Assembly: GCA_946885665.1 (NCBI GenBank)
Contig: CAMPGT010000102.1
Coordinates: 1-12,923, forward strand
Source of the DNA: an uncultured Chitinophagaceae bacterium
GTDB lineage: Bacteria > Bacteroidota > Bacteroidia > Chitinophagales > Chitinophagaceae
DNA length: 12,923 nt
Reading direction: 5' to 3'
Shown here: positions 7,801-12,923 of the stretch, in pieces
Numbering within the stretch: position 1 is the stretch's first letter
How the letters are laid out: the number at the start of each line of letters is the position of its first letter
Position numbers and translations under genes: made by a program
Notes under the pieces: model-generated
Databases searched by the model: none
What the model was told of the DNA's origin: nothing
The model's input: only the letters and a program-made list of their open reading frames with translations

Positions 7801-8316
7801 TCGTGGGGCAACCAGAAGATCGTGTATTATTTGGGCGGTGTGGACGGATGGATGTTCCCGAAATACAATTCCGAGCCCAGGCCGCAGGACCAGAACTATG
7901 CTTTCCAGTCGCTCGCGGTGAACATGCGCGGCTTCAGGCAGAACGTGGCCAACGGCAACAATGCCGTCATCCTGAACAGTGAGTTCCGGCTGCCGGTATT
8001 CAGCACCCTTTTCAACAAACCCATTAACAACGCCTTCCTCAGGAATTTCCAGATCATTCAATTCATCGATCTCGGTTCGGCATGGAACGGCGCCTACGAC
8101 AAGATACAAAGGCCATCACAGGAATATGTTTCGGAAACCGGCGATGTGATCGTGAAGCTGAAAGCCGGCGGAATCGGCCCGTTTGTTGGAGGTTACGGAT
8201 TTGGCGTGAGGAGTACTTTGCTCGGTTACTTCTTAAGGCTGGACGCGGGATGGGAAATGAGGGGATTGTTCAGGGGCAAGCCGATGCTGCATTTCGCCAT
8301 GGGTGTAGACTTTTGA
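4849..8316 (+). CDS. Outer-membrane barrel protein with degenerate peptidase-like domain and TolB-like propeller
   Basis: An exported protein of 1155 residues with three parts. A signal peptide ends near Q30; a second ATG at 4873 (residue 9) begins a more typical signal and may be the real start. Residues about 31-290 resemble a gluzincin-type peptidase (peptidase MA-like) domain: the helix at 145-156 (IRQGIARTLVEN) sits where HExxH is expected, and LPQWLVDGYVDYVAE (175-189) matches the usual LPxWFxEGLAEY segment, but the zinc ligands are replaced. Residues about 320-545 contain TolB/PD40-like propeller repeats, for example DIFVYNIEKDTYEQVTND and SGIIFSSNRPNP. A polar, Arg/Gln/Glu-rich linker (about 560-710) leads to a beta-barrel (about 715-1155) with alternating strands, glycine-rich turns and a C-terminal Phe, like Omp85/surface-antigen barrels. 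It probably sits in the outer membrane with its N-terminal parts in the periplasm. Its exact role is unknown. Confidence 0.8.
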   Translation: MQFQKNQLMRKEFFALLAVLLILTTDTFSQVNTVEFGKNRVQYRKFKWQYYQTDNFNAYFYENGENIAKYVVQIAEEELPNIEKFVEYGLQRRANIAIYNNFDELRQSNIGLNLDWQTTGGITKLVNNKMIVYFDGNHEHLRKQIRQGIARTLVENILFGDDLGEFAANQALLDLPQWLVDGYVDYVAEPWSTDLDDQLKSALLSGEYRNFYAFAYEKPLLAGHAFWKYLADKYKKENVTYFLYLARVYRNLNTASQRICKKKFKEVLREFMTDREEMYYNDIRGRKNFPKGTISIVEEVKRNKDFMHFTANPAPRSQTYAVVEYIKGKYYVVLYENLVDRKVLLKTGVRSNENEVNPAYPLLAWDGKGTRLACIYWEEGKVKLFVYDMVARFKRIRQTIPHFEQIQDMKFMLNSNTLLLSAVKNGQSDIFVYNIEKDTYEQVTNDSYADLDATFVSFPNKSGIIFSSNRPNPNAVGKDTAVPSDRFNIFLADNFNRSEFRQITQLTDMKYGDARYPMQYNTQHFTFIGNENGVSNRYAGFFTTQRAGVDTVYVIGNTVLRNPDDRELDTTLRNAGKSEPDSVFAFSITNDSAYVFPISNYQSGLLETKVAGDQGLVSEVRQEGNLKFLYKLKVDENALRRRNINPKPTEYRKQTIEEMQRVSGAATRYSQRRRDSTLQKNDVFESQFEDEPADTASRAPELRQAPEPVLKRVKMFDYKLKFSVDNFSTAFNNDILISRYEPYTGSLPVVLQSGGAFNGMLKASVFDLFEDIRFTGALRLPLIGGLGTGANIGGGGGVSTFIPVNQSLFDGGGEWFARADYLKKRLDYSLVYYRKTEIGGVAGVPGNEEVAYEGKLYSNLYQAVVKYPFDRVKSLRLSGGIRTDKVTVRGTQLDTLSLKSPELNRQTYVVTRLEYVHDNTIQKATNIMHGLRFKIYADMNAQINKKSEGNVKPGRFNFNVGTDFRYYYPIYRNFIWAGRAAADFSWGNQKIVYYLGGVDGWMFPKYNSEPRPQDQNYAFQSLAVNMRGFRQNVANGNNAVILNSEFRLPVFSTLFNKPINNAFLRNFQIIQFIDLGSAWNGAYDKIQRPSQEYVSETGDVIVKLKAGGIGPFVGGYGFGVRSTLLGYFLRLDAGWEMRGLFRGKPMLHFAMGVDF

Positions 8317-8326
8317 CGTGAGACGG

Positions 8327-8367
8327 TATCCCCGCCGGCGGGGATGGCGCGAAGCGCCGGGGTGGAC
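8327..8367 (+). repeat. Two-hairpin palindromic REP-like element, copy 1
   Basis: A GC-rich 41-bp element 10 bp after the stop of the 1155-aa gene. It begins TATC, includes a perfect 18-bp palindrome at 8328-8345 (ATCCCCGCC and its complement), then a second hairpin with stem GGCGC (8346-8350), loop GAA and stem GCGCC (8354-8358), and ends GGGGTGGAC. A near copy in the opposite orientation lies at 11007-11049 after the DUF5686 gene, with two substitutions and two one-base gaps. The structure recalls REP/BIME sequences. It may also act as a transcription barrier or mRNA 3'-end stabiliser; there is only a short T run after it (8368-8370), so it is a poor classical terminator. Confidence 0.85.
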
Positions 8368-8423
8368 TTTACTGAAGAACAAAGAATCACCTTATAACAA
8401 ACAAAAAACCCAAATCCTAATAT

Positions 8424-8444
8424 AAGCTTCAATCAAAAAAGCTT
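8424..8444 (+). promoter_or_regulatory. Paired AAGCTT repeats just upstream of the DUF5686 gene
   Basis: AAGCTT occurs at 8424-8429 and again at 8439-8444, separated by nine A-rich bases; because each unit is self-complementary, the pair can form a small weak hairpin ending two bases before the ATG at 8447. It could affect translation start or be chance in an AT-rich leader. The rest of 8368-8446 is A-rich and shows no clear -33/-7 promoter pair. Confidence 0.25.
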
Positions 8445-8446
8445 TA

Positions 8447-11005
8447 ATGAAAGTTGTTAGCATCAAAAAATCCAAGAAACTAAATTTTTATTCCCCATTC
8501 CCTGCTTACCGTTCTTCTCTTGCATTATTTCTTATCCTTAACCTTTTCGCATCCACCGGTAACGGGCAAACGAAAATCATCAGGGGCGCTGTAAAAGATA
8601 TTCATAGCACTGAGCTGATCCCATTCGCCTCTGTCCAGCTCAAAAAAAACGACATCGGCGGCCTCACCGACTCCGCAGGCCATTTCGTTTTGCGCTTCGA
8701 TGCATGGCCGCAGGATACGCTGCTGGTGACCTATGTTGGCTACCAGGATTATCTTTTGCCGATCGACAGTGCCCTGGTGTCGCAGGCCAGGAATAATATT
8801 CTCGATGTCGATATTTTTCTTGAACGCGGCAAATACGCGGCAGCAGTGGTGGTGAGCAGAAAGATCGACAGGGGCTACCTGATGTGGCGCAGGATCGTCA
8901 GAAAAAAACCGGTCAACGACAGGTACCGCTTCGATAATTTCTCTTACGAGTTATACAACAAGCTCGAGCTGGACATCAAAAATATCAACAAAGACAAATG
9001 GCAGAGCATGAAACTGCTGAAGAACTTCCAATTTGTTTTTGATAACGTTGACACTTCTGAGGGCGTGCCTATTTTACCCGTGTATCTTACCGAATCCATC
9101 TCCAATTACTATTTTCAAAAGTCGCCTTTGAAGCGGCGCGAGGTAATTAAGGCAAGCAAAACCATCGGCGTGAACAATGCCAGCGTTGCGCGCCTGCTCG
9201 GCGGCATGGAGCAGAATGTAAATTTCTACAGCAATTTCATTCCGGTTTTCGACAAGCAATTTGTGAGCCCCATCAGCGATAACGGCGATGCCTATTACAA
9301 ATATCGCGTGCTAGACAGCCAGTTTGTGGGAGGAAGAAGGCTCATCCATATGACCTTTACCCCGAAGCGGAAAGGAGAAAATACTTTTGAAGGTGACTTT
9401 TGGATTCACGACTCGACGTTCGCCGTTCAGAAGATGAATTTGCGGCTGTCGCGCGAAGCCAATATCAATTTCGTTGATAATCTTAGTCTCATACAGGAAT
9501 ACAAGCTGATCAACGATACCACCTGGTTCCTGTACAAAGACAAATTTGTGGTGGATATTGCACCGCTTGGCGGTTCGAAGCTGTCATTCATCGGCAGAAA
9601 AACAACGACGTACGAAGACGTGCGCGTGAACAGCGACAGCGTGGTTACCGAGTTGGCAAAAAATAAGATCCTGGAAGAAACGATCCTTCCGGACACCGCG
9701 CGCAACAAACCCGACCAGTACTGGGAGAATGCGCGGCACGAGGAGCTTACACGCACCGAAGTGGGCATTTACAAGATGGTTGACACGCTCATCAACCTGC
9801 CCGCATTTAAAAGAACCAGGAACCTGCTGTATTTTCTGACGGTTGGCTACAAGAACATCGGCAATTTTGAAATTGGTCCCTGGTACAACTGGATCTCGTA
9901 TAATTCACTTGAGGGACTTCGTACAAGGTTCGACCTGGGAACGAATAAACACTTCAGCAAGAAATGGTTTTTGCATGCCTATGCCGCGTATGGATTCAGG
10001 GATAAGGAATGGAAATATAAAATGGATGTGACCCATCTCATCAATAAAAATCCGCGAATGCATTGGATGGCGTCGTATAAGAAGGACATTGATTTTGGAC
10101 AAACCTATTACGACCAGATCAGCCAGGACAACATATTCGCGCTGGCCATACGTAAAACCGGCGTCCCGATAAAGTTTATTATGATAGATGAAAAGCGGCT
10201 GGAATTTTTTAAGGAAACCCATTCCGGATTTTCGGCCACTATTTCCGGGTTGCACAAAGGATTTGAGCCGTTAAAAAATCTTCCGCCCACGCCGGTTGAT
10301 GGAAGCCTGAAAAACGATAAAGTGACGACGGCCGAAGTATCGGTGAGGCTTCGCTATGCTTTCCTTGAAAAATTTTTGGAAAGCACGTTCAACCGCATCA
10401 GCCTCGGAAGCGACTATCCCATTGGCGAATTCAAATATACAAAGGGGCTTACGGGCGTTTTCGGAAGTGGTTATGACTACACTAAAGTGAGCGCCGGTGT
10501 GTCGCAGTTTAAAAAAATACCTCCGTTTGGAAGTGTGTATTACAATGTATTTGCCGGAAAAACATTTGGCACGCTGCCTTATATGCTGCTCGACATCGCC
10601 CCGGGCAACGAGATATATTATTACAACATGTATGCGTTCAATTTGATGAACCGTTACGAGTTTATTCACGACCAATACGCCGGTGTAAATTTCGAACACA
10701 ATATTGGCAATGGATTGTTTCGGTTTATCCCGCTGATCAAAAAGCTTAAGTTCCGCCAGTTTTACAGTGTGCGCGCGTTGTGGGGAAAGCTGAGCGATGA
10801 AAACACGGTTTACAACACGCCTCCCGGCGGTGTTTTTCCTTTCGAGTCGTTGAATGGAAAGACTTACCTCGAGGTGGGTACGGGCGTGGATAATATTTTT
10901 AAGTTGTTCCGGTTTGATTTTGTGTGGAGGCTGGCGCCCCGGCCGCTGCCTGCGGAGAAGTCGAAGAAGTTCGGGATTTTTGGAAGTTTCAGACTGGCGT
11001 TTTAA
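8447..11005 (+). CDS. DUF5686 family outer-membrane protein with CarboxypepD_reg-like domain
   Basis: An 852-residue Bacteroidota envelope protein of the DUF5686 type. A long basic n-region (K/R-rich residues 1-23) precedes a hydrophobic core (24-35), with probable cleavage near GNGQ/TK at 41-42; no other ATG explains the signal better. Residues about 44-130 form a CarboxypepD_reg-like (peptidase-associated, prealbumin-type) domain: IRGAVKD, IPFASVQLKKNDIGGLTDSAG and LLVTYVGYQ, as also found at the N terminus of SusC-like transporters. The middle region (about 140-460) is the family-specific DUF5686 part. From about 470 the sequence alternates aromatic strands and short turns (LEGLRTRFDLGTNKHFSKKW) up to a terminal FGSFRLAF, indicating an outer-membrane beta-barrel. 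No TonB box or plug domain is seen. Molecular function is unknown for the family. It follows another barrel gene on the same strand, with a palindromic element between them, and its stop is followed by the partner element. Confidence 0.9.
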   Translation: MKVVSIKKSKKLNFYSPFPAYRSSLALFLILNLFASTGNGQTKIIRGAVKDIHSTELIPFASVQLKKNDIGGLTDSAGHFVLRFDAWPQDTLLVTYVGYQDYLLPIDSALVSQARNNILDVDIFLERGKYAAAVVVSRKIDRGYLMWRRIVRKKPVNDRYRFDNFSYELYNKLELDIKNINKDKWQSMKLLKNFQFVFDNVDTSEGVPILPVYLTESISNYYFQKSPLKRREVIKASKTIGVNNASVARLLGGMEQNVNFYSNFIPVFDKQFVSPISDNGDAYYKYRVLDSQFVGGRRLIHMTFTPKRKGENTFEGDFWIHDSTFAVQKMNLRLSREANINFVDNLSLIQEYKLINDTTWFLYKDKFVVDIAPLGGSKLSFIGRKTTTYEDVRVNSDSVVTELAKNKILEETILPDTARNKPDQYWENARHEELTRTEVGIYKMVDTLINLPAFKRTRNLLYFLTVGYKNIGNFEIGPWYNWISYNSLEGLRTRFDLGTNKHFSKKWFLHAYAAYGFRDKEWKYKMDVTHLINKNPRMHWMASYKKDIDFGQTYYDQISQDNIFALAIRKTGVPIKFIMIDEKRLEFFKETHSGFSATISGLHKGFEPLKNLPPTPVDGSLKNDKVTTAEVSVRLRYAFLEKFLESTFNRISLGSDYPIGEFKYTKGLTGVFGSGYDYTKVSAGVSQFKKIPPFGSVYYNVFAGKTFGTLPYMLLDIAPGNEIYYYNMYAFNLMNRYEFIHDQYAGVNFEHNIGNGLFRFIPLIKKLKFRQFYSVRALWGKLSDENTVYNTPPGGVFPFESLNGKTYLEVGTGVDNIFKLFRFDFVWRLAPRPLPAEKSKKFGIFGSFRLAF

Positions 11006-11006
11006 G

Positions 11007-11049
11007 GTCCACCCCCGGCGCTTCGCGCCACCCCCGCCAGCGGGGGATA
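11007..11049 (-). repeat. Two-hairpin palindromic REP-like element, copy 2 (inverted)
   Basis: This 43-bp element begins one base after the TAA stop of the DUF5686 gene. Read on the minus strand it matches the copy at 8327-8367 base for base, except for two substitutions and two single-base insertions. Both hairpins are kept: CCCCCGC pairing with GCGGGGG, and GGCGC-GAA-GCGCC. An extra C in one arm is matched by an extra G in the other, which suggests that the fold, rather than the exact sequence, is preserved. It lies in the convergent gap between two genes and could serve as a bidirectional transcription barrier. Confidence 0.85.
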
Positions 11050-11070
11050 CTCCATTACGCAAGACTCGTT

Positions 11071-11105
11071 AACTCCCACTCCCTACTCCCTACTCCCTAC
11101 TACCC
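11071..11105. repeat. Heptanucleotide repeat TACTCCC, partly inside the aminotransferase 3' end
   Basis: The plus strand reads AACTCCC, ACTCCC, TACTCCC, TACTCCC, TACTACCC: two perfect heptamers flanked by slightly diverged units. On the minus strand these are GGGAGTA-type units with five GGG runs. The aminotransferase stop (TAG, complement of 11090-11092) lies inside the array, and its last residues G-S-R-E are encoded by repeat units. It differs in sequence from the array at 1-35 but has the same period and the same GGG phase. Confidence 0.8.
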
Positions 11106-12274
11106 ATATTCGCCAAAATAATCCCACAAGCCTGCCTGATTTCCCGCTCGCTGATGGTAAGCGGCGGAGCAATCCGAAGGCAGTCCGGCGCAAAAAGAAA
11201 CCAATCCGTAAGCACCCCATTCGCGATGCATGCATTGATCAGTTTTTTATTTACTTCAGCATTCTCGAACTGAACCGCTATCAATAAACCTGCGGTCCGC
11301 ACCTGTTTTATCGCCGGATGCTTCAATAATTTCGCAAACAGCCTTGCCTTACGCGCAACATTCTTCACGATATTCTTCTCCAAAAGAACTTCAAGCGCGG
11401 CAAGCCCGGCGGCGCAGCAAACCGGGTGCCCCCCGAAAGTGGTAATGTGTCCCAGCACGGGGTCATGCGACAGCGCAATCATCAGTTGCCTGTCTGCAAT
11501 GAACGCTCCCAACGGCATCCCTCCGCCGAGTGCCTTTCCCAGCAATACAATGTCGGGTATCACGTCGTATTGCTCGAATCCCCACAGCGTTCCCGTTCTT
11601 CCAAAACCGGTTTGAATTTCATCCAGGATAAAAAGGGCGCCCGTGCGTGAACATTTTTCCCTGATGGCCTTTATCCATTGTTTCTGCGGATGCACAACAC
11701 CTCTTTCTGCCTGAACCGTTTCCATAATGACGCAGGCAGTATGACCGTTGATCGCTTCAATCGCTTCTTCGGAATTGTATTCCGCGTGATGCACGCCGGG
11801 AAGAAGGGGCCTGAATGCATTGCGCCATTCTTCATCACCCATTATGCTCAGCGCACCTTGTGTAGATCCATGGTAGCTTTTATTGAAGGCAATTATTTCC
11901 ATGCGGCCGGTGATCCTTTTTGCCAGCTTCATTGCTCCTTCCACAGCTTCTGCGCCCGAATTCGTAAAATAAACGGAATTAAGCGTTGAGGGCAGGTTTT
12001 CTGTTAGCAGCTTCGCATACTCCACCTGCGGCGTTTCGATCATTTCGCCATATACCAGCACGTGCAGGTAGTCGTTCAATTGTTTCTTTATCGCGCCGGT
12101 CACTGCAGGGTGGCGGTGGCCGATATTGCAAACGCTGATACCTGCAATCAGGTCGATATACGCTTTACCGTCAAAGTCAGTAAGCGTGCTGCCCTTCGCC
12201 TTGCTGATGTTAATGCCTAACGGTGCGTCGGAAGTTTGGGCCACATGCCGCAGAAATAGTGTCTTCGTATCCAT
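11090..12274 (-). CDS. Class III PLP-dependent aminotransferase (acetylornithine-aminotransferase-like)
   Basis: A 394-residue fold-type I, class III aminotransferase, cytoplasmic, related to acetylornithine, ornithine and gamma-aminobutyrate aminotransferases and commonly annotated only as aspartate aminotransferase family protein. Visible landmarks: GHRHP (52-56), SGAEA (106-110, PLP phosphate loop), YHGST (134-138), the LDEIQTGFGRTG segment (217-228) with D218 bonding the PLP pyridine nitrogen, and LLGKALGGGMPLGAF with K247 as the Schiff-base lysine. Length and motif spacing are normal, so it should be active. The amino donor and acceptor cannot be decided; no arginine, lysine or GABA pathway genes adjoin it. 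The last four residues and the stop codon lie in a heptamer repeat, so the very C terminus may vary between strains. It is divergent from the gamma-carbonic-anhydrase gene with a 41-bp gap. Confidence 0.9.
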   Translation of the reverse strand: MDTKTLFLRHVAQTSDAPLGINISKAKGSTLTDFDGKAYIDLIAGISVCNIGHRHPAVTGAIKKQLNDYLHVLVYGEMIETPQVEYAKLLTENLPSTLNSVYFTNSGAEAVEGAMKLAKRITGRMEIIAFNKSYHGSTQGALSIMGDEEWRNAFRPLLPGVHHAEYNSEEAIEAINGHTACVIMETVQAERGVVHPQKQWIKAIREKCSRTGALFILDEIQTGFGRTGTLWGFEQYDVIPDIVLLGKALGGGMPLGAFIADRQLMIALSHDPVLGHITTFGGHPVCCAAGLAALEVLLEKNIVKNVARKARLFAKLLKHPAIKQVRTAGLLIAVQFENAEVNKKLINACIANGVLTDWFLFAPDCLRIAPPLTISEREIRQACGIILANMGSRE

Positions 12275-12303
12275 AACTTGCGCTGGTATTTGCCAACAAG
12301 TTA
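12274..12303. promoter_or_regulatory. Inverted repeat in the divergent aminotransferase / carbonic-anhydrase-like gap
   Basis: TAACTTG at 12274-12280 and its exact complement CAAGTTA at 12297-12303 are separated by 16 bases, with a further TGG/CCA pair inside (12284-12286 and 12293-12295, one base off the outer centre). It fills most of the 41-bp gap between two divergent start codons, a natural place for an operator shared by both genes. No promoter boxes of the Bacteroidota form stand out, so this is a candidate only. Confidence 0.35.
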
Positions 12304-12315
12304 AAGAACAATTTT

Positions 12316-12828
12316 ATGCCGGTTATTTTACCTGTCGAAGGTGTGTCACCCCTGTTTGGCGACAACTGTTTTATCGCCCCTAATGCCACCGTCGTCGGCG
12401 ATGTGGTTACAGGCAATGATTGCAGTTTCTGGTTCAATGCCGTTATACGCGGTGATGTTAACAGTATCAGGATGGGTAATAAGGTGAACGTTCAGGACGG
12501 GGCGATTATTCATTGCACTTTTCAGAAAACAAAAACGACGATTGGCAACAATGTGTCTATCGGTCACAATGCTATCGTTCATGGCTGCACCATACATGAT
12601 GATGTGCTGATCGGCATGGGCGCCATCGTGATGGACAATGCGGTGGTAGGCAGCAATTCCATCGTAGCGGCAGGCGCCGTAATATTGGAGGGTACCGTTG
12701 TTGAAGAAGGCAGTATTTATGCGGGAGTGCCGGCGAAGAAAGTAAAAGATATCTCTCCCGAACTTATTAACGGGGAAATCAACAGGATAGCCAATAATTA
12801 TGTGCGGTATTCCGAATGGTTCAGGTAA
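12316..12828 (+). CDS. Gamma-carbonic-anhydrase family protein (left-handed beta-helix)
   Basis: A 170-residue hexapeptide-repeat protein of the gamma-class carbonic anhydrase/YrdA/PaaY family, cytoplasmic and probably trimeric. Repeating [LIV]Gxxxx units (for example VVGDVV, SIGHNAIV, LIGMGAIV, VVGSNSIV) build the left-handed beta-helix. The signature WFNAVIRGD is at 39-47 and the three metal-binding histidines are in place: H66 (IIHCT), H84 and H89 (IGHNAIVHG). A C-terminal helix (about 150-170) closes the fold. The acidic loop with the catalytic Glu of the archaeal enzyme Cam is shorter here, as in many bacterial homologues, so carbonic anhydrase activity cannot be assumed; thioesterase-like roles are known for PaaY. 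The ATG at 12316 lies right before the first repeat, with an A/T-rich leader and no Shine-Dalgarno. Confidence 0.92.
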   Translation: MPVILPVEGVSPLFGDNCFIAPNATVVGDVVTGNDCSFWFNAVIRGDVNSIRMGNKVNVQDGAIIHCTFQKTKTTIGNNVSIGHNAIVHGCTIHDDVLIGMGAIVMDNAVVGSNSIVAAGAVILEGTVVEEGSIYAGVPAKKVKDISPELINGEINRIANNYVRYSEWFR

Positions 12829-12858
12829 AAATAACCGTGAACCTACGATGCCGGCCTA

Positions 12859-12889
12859 TTGCAAATACCACATAATATTATTAGTTTTA
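12859..12889 (+). promoter_or_regulatory. Candidate Bacteroidota-type promoter for a gene at the right edge
   Basis: TTG at 12859-12861 is followed after exactly 20 bases by TAGTTTTA at 12882-12889, matching the -33/-7 pattern (TTTG, N19-21, TAnnTTTG) except for the first base of the -33 box and the last base of the -7 box. Transcription would start near 12895. An ATG at 12919-12921, two bases from the window end, is a plausible start codon about 25 bases downstream; the coding region itself cannot be seen. Confidence 0.45.
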
Positions 12890-12923
12890 AATACGTTGTT
12901 ATTGTAGAATTTACCCTTATGAC

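Noticed and set aside
7471..8109. Minus-strand open frame of 212 codons inside the barrel part of the 1155-aa gene
   Set aside because: Antisense shadow of a gene with continuous, signal-bearing coding sense; no motif or own leader region.
8327..8370. Classical rho-independent terminator after the 1155-aa gene
   Set aside because: The hairpins are strong, but the second one is followed by GGGGTGGAC and only three T bases. A near copy lies in the opposite orientation after another gene, so a repeat-family explanation is better, though it may still hinder transcription.
8424..8444. AAGCTT pair as a terminator or riboswitch
   Set aside because: It is only six bases per arm, very AT-rich around, lies upstream of a start codon and has no supporting conserved structure.
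10271..11062. Minus-strand open frame of 263 codons over the 3' end of the DUF5686 gene
   Set aside because: Its start would lie inside the repeat-bearing gap, its product is Arg-rich and featureless, and the plus-strand barrel gene fully explains the region.
1..12923. A hidden defence island, phage remnant or biosynthetic cluster
   Set aside because: Every gene larger than about 100 codons is accounted for by housekeeping, metabolic or envelope families; no nuclease, helicase, integrase, transposase or synthase signature was seen on either strand.

Overview
The window looks like chromosomal DNA of a Bacteroidota, most likely a Chitinophagaceae-type bacterium. The pointers are a DUF5686 outer-membrane protein with a CarboxypepD_reg-like domain, a second large outer-membrane barrel protein carrying a TolB-like propeller, two promoter candidates of the Bacteroidota form (TTTG / N20 / TAnnTTTG), an almost complete lack of Shine-Dalgarno sequences, and short heptanucleotide repeats between genes. 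The taxonomic call is inference from gene content; no rRNA or tRNA gene is present.

Layout. At the left edge five copies of a 7-bp repeat abut the 3' end of a minus-strand MazG-like nucleotide pyrophosphohydrolase (39-371). Divergent from it is arfB (406-816), a ribosome-rescue peptidyl-tRNA hydrolase, which overlaps a di-heme cytochrome c peroxidase/MauG-family lipoprotein (809-1852). Converging on that gene, with one base between the stops, is a secreted coiled-coil protein of unknown function (1854-2510, minus). Next come a MOP-superfamily polysaccharide flippase that appears to start at TTG (2605-4131) and a glyoxalase II-like metallo-hydrolase whose stop codon overlaps the flippase stop (4128-4766, minus). 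Two large envelope genes follow on the plus strand: a 1155-aa fusion of a degenerate peptidase-like domain, a beta-propeller and an outer-membrane barrel (4849-8316), and an 852-aa DUF5686 protein (8447-11005). Last are a class III aminotransferase (11090-12274, minus) and, divergent from it, a gamma-carbonic-anhydrase-family protein (12316-12828), then a promoter candidate for a gene that begins at or beyond the right edge.

There is no gene-free stretch longer than about 130 bp. No transposase, phage gene, CRISPR array, toxin-antitoxin pair or defence system is visible. Most genes are housekeeping or envelope functions, and I do not see a coherent new multi-gene system. The parts worth a second look are (a) two near-identical two-hairpin palindromic elements in inverted orientation around the DUF5686 gene, (b) two different G-rich heptamer arrays, each directly at the stop codon of a minus-strand gene and each with five GGG runs on the mRNA strand (possible RNA G-quadruplexes), and (c) the three-part outer-membrane protein, whose peptidase-like domain has lost every expected zinc ligand.
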